Source of the DNA: Patagioenas fasciata
Lineage: Eukaryota; Chordata; Aves; Columbiformes; Columbidae
Length of the DNA stretch: 64,000 nucleotides
Assembly: GCF_037038585.1 (NCBI RefSeq)
Contig: NC_092520.1
Span: 2,323,001-2,387,000 of the forward strand
Direction: 5' to 3'
The notes under the pieces are model-generated. The model was not told the DNA's origin. It saw only the letters and a list, made by a program, of their open reading frames with translations, and searched no databases. A program made the position numbers and the translations under genes. Each line of letters opens with the position of its first letter. Positions within the stretch are counted from its first letter, which is position 1. This document shows positions 33,853-42,508 of the stretch, one piece after another.

Positions 33853-36800
33853 ATGGTGGGTCTGAAGCCCCCCGAGGTGCCCCCGACAGCCGCCGTGAAG
33901 TTCTTCAGTGCGGGGACGGCCGCCTGCATCGCCGACCTCTGCACCTTCCCCCTGGACACCGCCAAAGTGCGCCTGCAGGTACGGCCCCCCGCCCCCCAAA
34001 AACCCACGGGCAGAGGGATGACCCCCTGCGCTGGCTTCAACCCAGATTTGGTGGCGTTTTGTGGAGGGTAAAGCGATGTGGTCGGTGTCCCCCAGATCCA
34101 AGGCGAGGTGCGGATCCCCCGTAGCACCAGCACCGTGGAGTATCGGGGTGTTTTGGGGACGCTGAGCACCATGGTGAGGACGGAGGGACTCCGCAGCTTG
34201 TACAGTGGGCTGGCAGCCGGGCTGCAGCGCCAGATGAGCTTTGCCTCCATCCGCATCGGCCTCTATGACTCGGTGAAGCAGCTCTACACCCCTAAGGGGG
34301 CTGAGAGTAAGTGGGGAGACGGGGGGACCCCATCCCTGTGTGCACCATATCCCTGCATACACCCCATCCCTGCTTGCACCCCATCCCTGTGCACCCTGTC
34401 CCTGCGTGCACCCATCCCTGCGTAACCCACATCCTTCTGCACCAAATCCCTGTGCACCCCACATCCTTCTGCACCAAATCCGTGCGCACACCCCATCCCT
34501 GCGCACACCCCGTCCCTGCGCACCCCATCCCTTTGTGCACCCGTCCCTGCATACCCCACATCCCTGCGCACCAAATCCCCGTGCACCCGTCCCCGCGCAC
34601 CCCATCCTTGCGCACCAAATCCCTGTGCACACTCCATCCCTGTGCACGTCTATCCCTGCGCACCCCATCCCTACACACCAAATCGCTGTGCACCCCATCC
34701 CTGCGCATGCCCTGTCCCTGCACATACCCTGCACCCAGTCCCTGTGTACCCTGTCCCTGTGTGCACCCATCCCTGTGTACCCCACATACCTGAGCATCAA
34801 ATCCCTGTGCACCCCTTGTCCCTGCGCACACCCCATTCCTGTGCACACCCCATCCCTCTCTGCATCCCTCCCTGCGCAGCTCAAATCCCTGCACCCCCTA
34901 TCCCTGCGCAACCCCTCCCTGTGCATAACCCATCCCTGTGTACCCCATCCCTCCATGCACCCATCCCTGCATACCCCACATCCCTGCGCACACCCCATCC
35001 CTGCGCACGCCCCATCCCTGCGCACACCCCATCCCTGCGCACGCCCCATCCCTGCGCACCCATCCCTGCACAACCCCCAGCCCTGCACACCCCATCCCTT
35101 TGCACACCCTGTCCCCACACAGGACCCTCTCCTGGGGCTACACAGCCCACCCAGGGTGAACACCCCACCCTGATGTGCACAAACCCCACAGGATGCACCC
35201 CCCAACCCCAGGCTGCTCACACTCAGGTCCCCACAGGGTCAGGTGCCCCCAAATGGCCAGGAGTCCCCACAGAGCTGGGGGTTCACACACAGCCAGGGAG
35301 TCCCTATGGGGCTGGGGGTCCCTACAGGGCCAGGGGTCCCCAGATAGCTGGGGGTCCTGGCTGGACTGGGGGTCTCCACAGACCTGGGGGTCCCCTTAGG
35401 GCTGGAGGGTCCCTGTTGGGCTGGGGATCCCCACACAGCCAGGAGTCCCTGCAGGGCTGGGGGTGCCCACGCAGCTGGGAGTCCCCACAGGGCCAAGGGT
35501 CCCTGAAGGGCTCAGGATGCCCACTGGGTCTCCACACAACTGGGTGTCCCCATAGGCCCGAGTGTCTCCATAGGGCTGCGGGTCCCCACAGGACCAGGGG
35601 GCTCCACAGGGTCAGGGTTCCTCACACAGCTGGGGGTCTCCAGAGGTCCAGGGGTCCCCACAGAGCTGGGGTTCCCTGCTGGAGTGGTGGGTCCCCACAA
35701 GGCTGGGGGTCTCCACAGGCCTGGAGGTCCCTGCTGGGCTTGGGGGTTCCCCACACAACATGAGGTCCGTGCAGGTCCAGGGGTCTCCTCATGCCTGGGA
35801 GTCTCCACACAACCAGGGGTCCCCACAGAGCTGGGGGTCCCCATAGGGCCAGGGGTCCCCACAGGCCTTGGTGTCCCCACAGGGCTGAGGGTCCTCACAA
35901 GGCCAGGGGTTGCCACACAGCTGGGGGTCCCTGCCAGGCTTGAGGGGTCCCAACATGGCTGGGGGGTCTCCAAAGGGCTGAGGGTCCCCACACAGCTGGG
36001 GGTTCCCACAGGACTTGGGGTCCCCACAGGGCCAGATGTCCCTGAAGGGCTGGGGGTGCCCATTGGGTCTCCATACAGCTGGAGGTCCCCACAGGGCTGG
36101 GGTTCCCCACAGAACTGAGGGTCCCCACAGAGCAAGGGGTTCCCTGTTGGGCTGGGGATCCCCACCCATCCAGGAGTCCCTGCAGGCCTGGGTGTCCCCA
36201 CTGGGCTTGGGTTCCCCACACAGCTGAGGGTCCCCACAGGGCTGGGGTTACTCACACAGCCAGGGGTCCCCATAGGGCTGGGGGTTCCCCACAGGTGTTG
36301 GGGTCCCCGGCAGGCCGGGGGTCCCAGCGCCCGCTGTCTCCAGGCACAGGGCTGGCGGCGCGGCTGCTGGCGGGCTGCACCACGGGGGCCGTGGCGGTGA
36401 CGTGCGCCCAGCCCACCGACGTGGTCAAGGTGCGGTTCCAGGCCAATGGGGCCACGCCGGACGGCGCCCGCCGGTACAGCGGCACCGTGGACGCTTATCG
36501 GACCATCGCCAGGGAGGAGGGCGTCCGAGGGCTGTGGAGAGGTATGGGGACACGGAGCGGGGTGGGGACAGGGAAAAGGGAGGGGATGGGAATGGGGGTG
36601 GTGACAGAGATGTGATGAGGATGCAGAGAGGATAAGGTGGGGACAGGGATGGGATGGGATGGGATGGGATGGGATGGGATGGGATGGGATGGGATGGGAT
36701 GGGATGGGGACGGGGACGGTGACAGAGATGGGATGGGATGCAGACAAGATAAGGTGGGGACAGGAATGGGGACAAGGATGGGAATGGGTTTGGTGACAGG

Positions 36801-37840
36801 TTGGGGACAGGGACGTGATGGGATGGGGATGGTGACAGGAGGGGATGCAGATGGGATAAGGTGGGGATAGGGTTAGGAAGAGGAATGGGAACAAGGCCAG
36901 GGGTGTGACAGGGGATGCAGATGGGATAGGGTGGGGGTAGGGATAGGAAGAGGAATGGGGACAAGAAGGAGGACAGGGAGGTGACAGGGATGCAGATGGG
37001 ATGGGGTTTGGACAGGGTAATGGGAACAGGGATGGGGACAGGGATGTGACAGGGGATGCAGATGCGATGGAGACAGGCACAGTTCTGGGGACAGGGACAG
37101 CAGGGCTGGGACACCCATCCAGGATGCTCCAGGAGGGGATGTGAGCACTGTCCCCAATGCCACCACCTTCCTGCACAGGGACGCTGCCCAACATCGCCCG
37201 CAACGCCATCGTCAACTGCGGGGAGCTCGTCACCTACGACCTCATCAAGGACGCGCTGCTGCGGGCGCAGCTGATGACAGGTGAGGACGGCGTGGGGACA
37301 GGGACACAACCAGGTGCCGTCCCTGTCCCTGCGGCCCTCAAACCCCGGCTCTGCCCCACAGATAACGTCCCCTGCCACTTCGTCGCCGCCTTCGGGGCGG
37401 GTTTCTGTGCCACGGTGGTGGCGTCACCGGTGGATGTGGTGAAGACGCGGTACATGAACGCCGGCCCCGGGCAGTACCGCAATGTGCTCAGCTGCCTCCT
37501 GGCGCTGCTCATGCAGGACGGCGTCGCTGGTCTCTACAAGGGGTGAGTTTGGGGACATGTCCCCTCTGAGCACTGGCAAACTCACTGCAATGACACCAAA
37601 TGGCTCCGCTTCACACCGCAGCATCACCAGCGCACCCCGAATGTCCCAACCCACGTGCCACCACCGGGGCACGCCAGGGCTTTGGGGACTGCAGGGGCAT
37701 CCCCCTGATGTCCCCACCGCTTTTCCCGGCGCAGGTTCGTCCCCTCCTTCCTGCGCCTCGGCTCCTGGAACATCGTGATGTTCATCTCCTACGAGCAGCT
37801 GCAGCGCGCGGTGACGCTGGCCCGGCCGGCGCAATCCTGA
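33853..37840 (+). CDS. UCP3: Avian mitochondrial uncoupling protein (UCP2/UCP3 clade, avUCP), 307 aa, 6 coding exons
   Basis: This inner-membrane carrier of the SLC25 family carries out regulated proton leak or metabolite exchange (family knowledge). Exons are 33853-33978, 34096-34306, 36344-36541, 37179-37280, 37362-37542 and 37735-37840, giving exactly 307 residues. The sequence opens [18 protein letters not shown]. Three carrier repeats each have the P-x-[DE]-x-x-[KR] signature: PLDTAK (residues 33-38), PTDVVK and PVDVVK. The start has a perfect Kozak context (GCCGCCATGG) 13 nt after an acceptor at 33839, so a non-coding first exon lies upstream. Introns 2 and 3 are minisatellite. The protein matches chicken avUCP, as I remember it, nearly throughout. 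It is a single gene where mammals have UCP3 and UCP2, so UCP3 is used as the avian database symbol. Confidence 0.96.
34326..35130. repeat. C-rich minisatellite in UCP intron 2 (first array)
   Basis: Degenerate head-to-tail copies of a 14-22 nt unit built on CCCATCCCTGCGCACAC, C-rich on the gene's sense strand. The array begins 20 nt after the exon 2 donor. Lack of stop codons in the repeat creates long overlapping open frames on both strands (up to 458 codons antisense), which are not genes. Confidence 0.9.
35235..36320. repeat. G-rich minisatellite in UCP intron 2 (second array)
   Basis: About 1.1 kb of degenerate 20-25 nt units of the type GGGGTCCCCACAGGGCTG, G-rich on the sense strand. 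It runs to about 25 nt from the exon 3 acceptor. Most units contain CCCCACAG/G, which resembles a 3' splice site. It also produces spurious long ORFs on both strands, including one of 573 codons antisense (35512-37233) that runs on into the intron 3 array. Confidence 0.9.
36560..37075. repeat. G-rich minisatellite in UCP intron 3
   Basis: Degenerate units of the type GGGACAGGGATGTGACAGG with GATGCAGATGGGATAAGG variants fill most of the 637-bp intron. The array flanks a pure (GGGAT)n run. Confidence 0.85.
36646..36710. repeat. (GGGAT)n pentanucleotide run, about 13 copies
   Basis: An uninterrupted GGGAT microsatellite on the sense strand of UCP intron 3. Runs of three G with two-nt loops meet the usual G-quadruplex pattern several times over. 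Confidence 0.95.
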
Positions 37841-38205
37841 CCCCCCCCGCCTCTCTCGTCAGCGTTGACGAGACACGAGAGTAAATTATATTAATTACCG
37901 AAGCGGCGAGGGACCAGCGACGCCACAACCCCCAGCTTGATGGGGAACTCCCTAAGAGGGACCAGTGAGACAGACAGAAGGAGAAATGACGATGTTTGTG
38001 GAGAAATGCGGGAGAGCGGAGGTTTCCAGAGAAAAGTTTATGAAGGAAGAAACGGTTCCAGGTTTTCCGGCCGGGCAGAGCGTCACGTCCCGGCGGTGGG
38101 AACAAGGCGAGCGGCATGGGCAGGGAGAGCGAATCGAAGGGCGGGGGATGCAGCGATCCCTGTTATTCCTCACTGATGTTTCAAATAAACCACCCCTATG
38201 GGGTC
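37841..38205 (+). other. UCP3: UCP 3' UTR
   Basis: Sequence from the TGA (37838-37840) to just past AATAAA at 38184-38189. The DNAJB13 3' end approaches from the other side. Confidence 0.6.
38184..38189 (+). terminator. UCP3: Poly(A) signal AATAAA, UCP
   Basis: A canonical hexamer 344 nt after the UCP stop codon on the sense strand. Confidence 0.7.
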
Positions 38206-38235
38206 TGATCGCAGCAGCGCTTGGGGCTCCTGCCC

Positions 38236-38320
38236 TGGGCAGCCTGTTCCAATGCCCGACAGCCCTTTGGGGAAGAAACTGTTCCCCACATCCAACCTCA
38301 ACCTCCCCTGGCGCAACTCA
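38236..38320 (-). mobile_element. CR1 LINE fragment
   Basis: About 85 bp of CR1 3' sequence (bottom-strand sense). It has the GGGGAAGAAACTGTTCCCC block shared with the other copies of this subfamily. It lies between the convergent UCP and DNAJB13 3' ends. Confidence 0.75.
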
Positions 38321-38607
38321 CAAACCTCACCCGCTCCTGTGCTCATTTCTTCCACACTTTGGGTCTTCCACTGCGCCATCACCCCCAAACCATCGCTGTT
38401 CCCAAACAAAGTGAGCTGGGAGCACTCTGACCCCCTCAAAATCCTCCATCACGCTCCCGGGGGGAGCAGCCATGGAGAGAAGTCTGGAAAACAAAGTAGA
38501 TCTGGAGAAAAGAGTCCAGGGTGTTGCGTTTGAGGGTGATCCTGTGTTTTTAGGGTCCCTGGAACTCGGAACAACCTCCCCCCTGGTCGCAGCGGTGGCT
38601 GCGGAGC

Positions 38608-38613
38608 TTTATT
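38608..38613 (-). terminator. DNAJB13: Poly(A) signal AATAAA, DNAJB13
   Basis: TTTATT on the top strand is AATAAA for the minus-strand gene, 32 nt past its stop codon. That makes a very short 3' UTR. Confidence 0.8.
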
Positions 38614-38644
38614 GGTGGGAGAAGAGGCGGAAGATCCTCGTCCC

Positions 38645-41600
38645 CTAGGACAGGAGCGCACTTCTCAAGAGCGTTTTCTGGTCAGGCGTGAGCTTCTTGG
38701 GAAAGCAGATGTCGAAATAGATGAGGAGGTCGCCCTTGCGCCGGGGGTCGTGCAGCAGCGGCATCCCCTCCCCTGGCACCACTTTACAGTATTTGGGGCT
38801 GAAAAGCAAAGAAAGAGGAGCAGCGGGAAGATCCTGATGCAGGAAACGCAGCTCCCAGCCCTGACGCATCCAACTTTGCTCCTCCAGCTTCAACTGGTGG
38901 CCCATTCACCTCCCCTTGCCGCATGTCCCCATGTCCCCTGTCCCGCGCGTGCGTCCCACCCGGCCACAAAAATCCCATCCGACCCACAAGGAATCGGCCC
39001 CACGGCACTTACTCCACGATGTCGTTGATGGGGATGTTCAGCAACCGCCCGTCCAGCGTCTTCACGGGCACCGCGCAGCCCGTCAGCGCCTGCGAGACAC
39101 GGAGTGCGACCCAGAGCCGCGTTTGGAACCCCCGGGGACAAACACACGCGGGGCTGGCTCCATCCCCTCTTTTACCTTTCCCAGCGGGACGGTGGCAACA
39201 AAAATGAGGTTGTCGTCGGTTCTTTTGAACCTCGGGTGGAGTTTCTCTTGAACAATGAAGGTGATGTCGGCTGGAATGATGTTTGGGCCCTAAAAGTGGA
39301 GGAGAACAGACCGGGAAATGGTTTGGGGGAGCACAAATGATTTCACACAAAGGTGACACAAATGCCCGTCCTTTTGTTGCTGGCTGCGGTGAGGGGATTT
39401 TCTTCCTCTAATAAAAATATGGTGTTTGATAGAAGAGTCCTATTAAGAAATATAAGCCTGGGTTTTGGAAAGGTGAAGACAAGCAGAAAACCATCTCTTA
39501 GAATTATGAATTTTGATCTGTCTGAAGGCAAATCGAGGCAGGAAGGGCTCCCCAGAGCACAGCAGCGCTGAATCGCTGCGTTAGCCGCGTCACCGGCCGC
39601 CCACAGCCACACAAATGAGAAGCCTGCCAAGATCGTCCCTGCTCGTGGCAGGGGTGGCGCTGGATGAGCTTTGAAGGTCCCATCAACCCAAACTGTTCTG
39701 TGATTCTATGTTTGTGCAGCCCAGAGCTTCCCACCGCAGCCGGTACCTGGTCTCCTTCCTTCTCGAAGGTGATCCTGGTTCCCTGTTTCCACCCCGGCCG
39801 CACGTCGATCGTCAGGATCTTGTCTCTGATGGTGCTCGTTTGATCGTCTTCGTTCATCACCTGTGGAGATTATCCCTGTGGCTCCTCTGGCCCCTCTCCA
39901 GCAGCTCCATGTGTGTCCTGTGCTGAGGACCCAGAGCTGGACCAGCACTGCAGGGGGGTCTCACCAGAGCGGAGCAGAGGGGCAGAATCCCCTCCCTCCC
40001 CCTGCTGCTCACGCTGCTGGGGATGCAGCCCAGGACACGGGTGGATTTCTGGGCTGCAAGTGCACGTTGCCGGCTCATGGCCAATCTTTCATCCCCAGCA
40101 CCCCCAGGTCATTCTCCTGGCGGCTGTCACCCCGCTGAGGGACAACACAGAGCAGGATCAGCCCTAAACCCCCAGGCTCCCAGCCCCAAATTCCCCCTCT
40201 TTCGCCCCTACCCTGCGGGAGATTTTAATCTTCTTGGTGCAGCCGTAGAACAGATCCTCAAGGGAGAGGTAGAGATCCCGCACGATCGGGGGGTCTTGCT
40301 TCATCGCTCCTCGTCCTCGCAGCCCCCCGAAGGGCACGATCAACTCCGAGCCATCCTCAGCAAAGAACTCTGCACCAGTGAGCAGAACGGGGGTCACCTC
40401 ACGCGGATCAGAGCTCGGGGGGTCCCCTGGGGTGTACTAAGCAGCACCAGAGGGACCTGGGAGCAGCTGAGCAGGGAAATGTCCCCGTAAAGCTTAAAGC
40501 TCAAAGCAGGGATCACAGCAACCACAGATGGGGCAGGGGTGACACCCCAGACCCCCCTCTACCTACCCGCAAAGGGGTTGTCTCCACCAAAGAACTCCCT
40601 GAAGACTTTGTTGGGGTTGTTGTGGAACACGTAGCCGGCAGTCCAGGGGTTGTCGTTGCCAAACTCCTCGGGAATGCCGCCTTTGAGCCCCTCCTCTCCA
40701 AATTTGTCATAGATGCCTTTCTTCATGGCTTGGGGAACAAGGATGAAGGTGTTGAGTGCACCCTCAGTGAGTTTGGAGGTGACACCAAGCTGGGTGGAGT
40801 GTTGATGTGCTGGAGGGTGGGAAGGCCATACAGAGGGGTCTGGCCCGGCTGGGTCGATGGGCTGAGGCCAATTGTCTGAGGTTCACCAAGGCCAAGTGCC
40901 GGGTCCTGCACTGGGGTCACAGCAACCCCAGGCAGAGCTACAGGCTCGGGGAAGAGCGGCTGGAAAGTGCCCGGCGAAAAAGGAGCTGGGGGTGTTGGTG
41001 CCAGCGGCTGAACATGAGCCAGCGTGTGCCCAGGTGGCCAAGAGGCCACCAGCATCCTGGCTGGGACCAGCACTGGTGTGGCCAGCAGGCCCAGGGCAGT
41101 GACCGTCCCTGTGCTGGGACCTGGGGAGGCCAAATCACCAATCCTGGGGGCAGTTTTGGGCCCTTCATGCCAAGAAAGGCCTTGAGGTGCTGGAGCGAGT
41201 GGAGAGAAGGGAACGGAGCTGGTGAGGGGCTGGAGCACAAGTGTGATGGGAGCGGCTGAGGGACCTGGGGGGTTCAGCTGGAGAACAGGAGCTGAGGGGA
41301 GACCTTCTGATCTCTGAACTGCCTGAAAGGAGCTTGGAGCCAGGGGGGTCGGGCTCTGCTCCTCAGGAACAAGCGCCAGGAGCAGAGGAAACGGCCTCAA
41401 GTTGCGCCAGGGGAGGCTGAGGTTGGATGTGGGGAACAATTTCTTCCCCAAAGGGCTGTGGGGCATTGGAACAGGCTGCCCAGGGCAGTGCTGGAGTCAC
41501 CATCCCTGGAAGGCTGGACAGATGGACATGAGTTTCTCAGGACATGGGGCAGTGCCGGGGTGGGGAACGGTTGGACTCGATGGCCGTAAAGGTCTTTTCC

Positions 41601-41998
41601 AACCACGCTGACTCCATGATCCCCGTGGAACTCTCCCACTCACGGTCGCTCAGCACATCATAGGCCTCTGCCAGCTGCCTGAACCTCTCGGGCGCCCAGG
41701 GCTCCTTGCATTTTAAAGGGTGGTTCTTCAAGGCCAGTCTCCGGTAGCTGCAAAGAGACCGGACATCCCATCCTCGCAGCCACCTCCGGGGTTCCAGACC
41801 CCACAACCCAGCCCCTTCTCCCCCCTCAGGCCACTGTGGAGGCGACGGGAACCCGGTCTCACCCCAAACACCCCCCCCCGGTCCCCCAGGCCACCCCCGG
41901 GGCTCCCCCGAAAGGCTGAGAGCCCCTCACGCCTTCTTAATCTCGGCGTCCGTGGCGCTGCGCCGCAGCTCCAGCACCGCGTAGTAATCCTGCCCCAT
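38645..41998 (-). CDS. DNAJB13: DNAJB13, axonemal type II J-domain protein, 316 aa, 8 exons
   Basis: DNAJB13 is an Hsp40-like component of radial spokes in motile cilia and sperm flagella (family knowledge). Minus-strand exons are 41931-41998, 41644-41747, 40567-40728, 40212-40369, 39747-39860, 39176-39289, 39013-39089 and 38645-38798. All are in phase and give 316 residues, the human length as I recall it. The J-domain spans about residues 1-70 ([25 protein letters not shown]). The chaperone HPD motif is HPL at residues 32-34, as in human. The C-terminal type II domains include [40 protein letters not shown] and [14 protein letters not shown]. Intron 2 is nearly all CR1 in antisense orientation. 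The gene lies tail to tail with UCP and downstream of PAAF1 on the same strand. Confidence 0.96.
39625..39712 (+). mobile_element. CR1 LINE 3' fragment
   Basis: It contains CTGCTCGTGGCAGGGGTGGC and ends with CAACCCAAACTGTTCTGTGATTC, the usual CR1 3' terminus. It lies in DNAJB13 intron 5, antisense to the gene, with its tail about 35 bp from exon 5. Confidence 0.8.
39885..40150 (-). mobile_element. CR1 LINE fragment, internal region
   Basis: It matches the CR1 3' coding region read on the bottom strand (complement of GTCCTGTGCTGAGGACCCAG and similar). It lies in DNAJB13 intron 4 and belongs to a different, more diverged subfamily than its neighbours. Confidence 0.65.
40738..41621 (+). mobile_element. 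CR1 LINE filling DNAJB13 intron 2
   Basis: It starts in CR1 reverse-transcriptase C-terminal sequence (GAGTGCACCCTCAGTGAGTT, GACACCAAGCTGG). It runs through the 3' UTR to the CCAACCACGCTGACTCCATGA tail. The intron is 40729-41643, so only about 10 bp on one side and 20 bp on the other are not CR1. It is antisense to DNAJB13. Confidence 0.9.
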
Positions 41999-42067
41999 GG
42001 CGGCCGCGTCGCTATGGAGACCGCGCCGGAAGTGCGAGCGGCAGTTCCTGTCTCTTCGCGCAGGGCA

Positions 42068-42084
42068 CCATGGGAGTTGTAGTC
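42068..42084 (-). promoter_or_regulatory. ZNF143/THAP11-type promoter motif upstream of DNAJB13
   Basis: The bottom strand reads GACTACAACTCCCATGG, close to the ACTACAATTCCCAGAATGC element bound by ZNF143 (Staf) at many vertebrate promoters. It lies 70 bp upstream of the DNAJB13 start codon and between the PAAF1 3' end and DNAJB13. The match is seen directly; its function is inferred. Confidence 0.6.
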
Positions 42085-42211
42085 TTTCCCAAGCACTTCC
42101 GTACTCTGCCCCCCCCCACGGCCGCCATCTTTGTTTTTATGGTATTTTTCCCAAAAAAAGCCTTTTTCTCGGAAAATTTATTTTCCACGCAATTATTATC
42201 AAAGTAGTTAC

Positions 42212-42217
42212 TTTATT
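42212..42217 (-). terminator. PAAF1: Poly(A) signal AATAAA, probable PAAF1
   Basis: TTTATT on the top strand, about 290 nt past the PAAF1 stop. A second copy at 42177-42182 could serve as well. Either puts the PAAF1 end about 200 bp before the DNAJB13 start codon. Confidence 0.5.
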
Positions 42218-42508
42218 ACGGGCTACACTATTTAATTTTCTCCCCCCTTAGACACAGTTTTTCGGCAGTGAAAATAAAACGTGGTTACAACACAAAACCC
42301 TCTTGGAGCCGCTCTCCAAAGGAATAAAAGATCTTAGTTGTGTTTTAATAAGAAAATTACCATTCGCTAAAAATGTCCCGGTGATCACAACAGCCTCAAT
42401 GACTTCTATACAGCTCAGAAATTCCTAGATAGGCGTCTCAAACATAGGAAAACGGGCTCGGCAAAGGAGTTTTGAGGCGGTTTTTCTCTATTTGGTCAAT
42501 GTAAATGT

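Noticed and set aside
33844-35220. 458-codon antisense open frame over UCP exon 1 and intron 2
   Set aside because: It is open only because the minisatellite unit lacks stop codons. Its protein is a Gly/Cys-rich repeat with no start context, and it overlaps real UCP exons on the other strand.
34340-35763. 277- and 373-codon sense open frames in UCP intron 2
   Set aside because: Same cause, in other frames of the arrays. Several frames on both strands are open at once, which real genes do not show.
35512-37233. 573-codon antisense open frame in UCP introns 2 and 3
   Set aside because: Another repeat artefact: Pro/Gly-rich reading of the G-rich arrays that also crosses true UCP exons.
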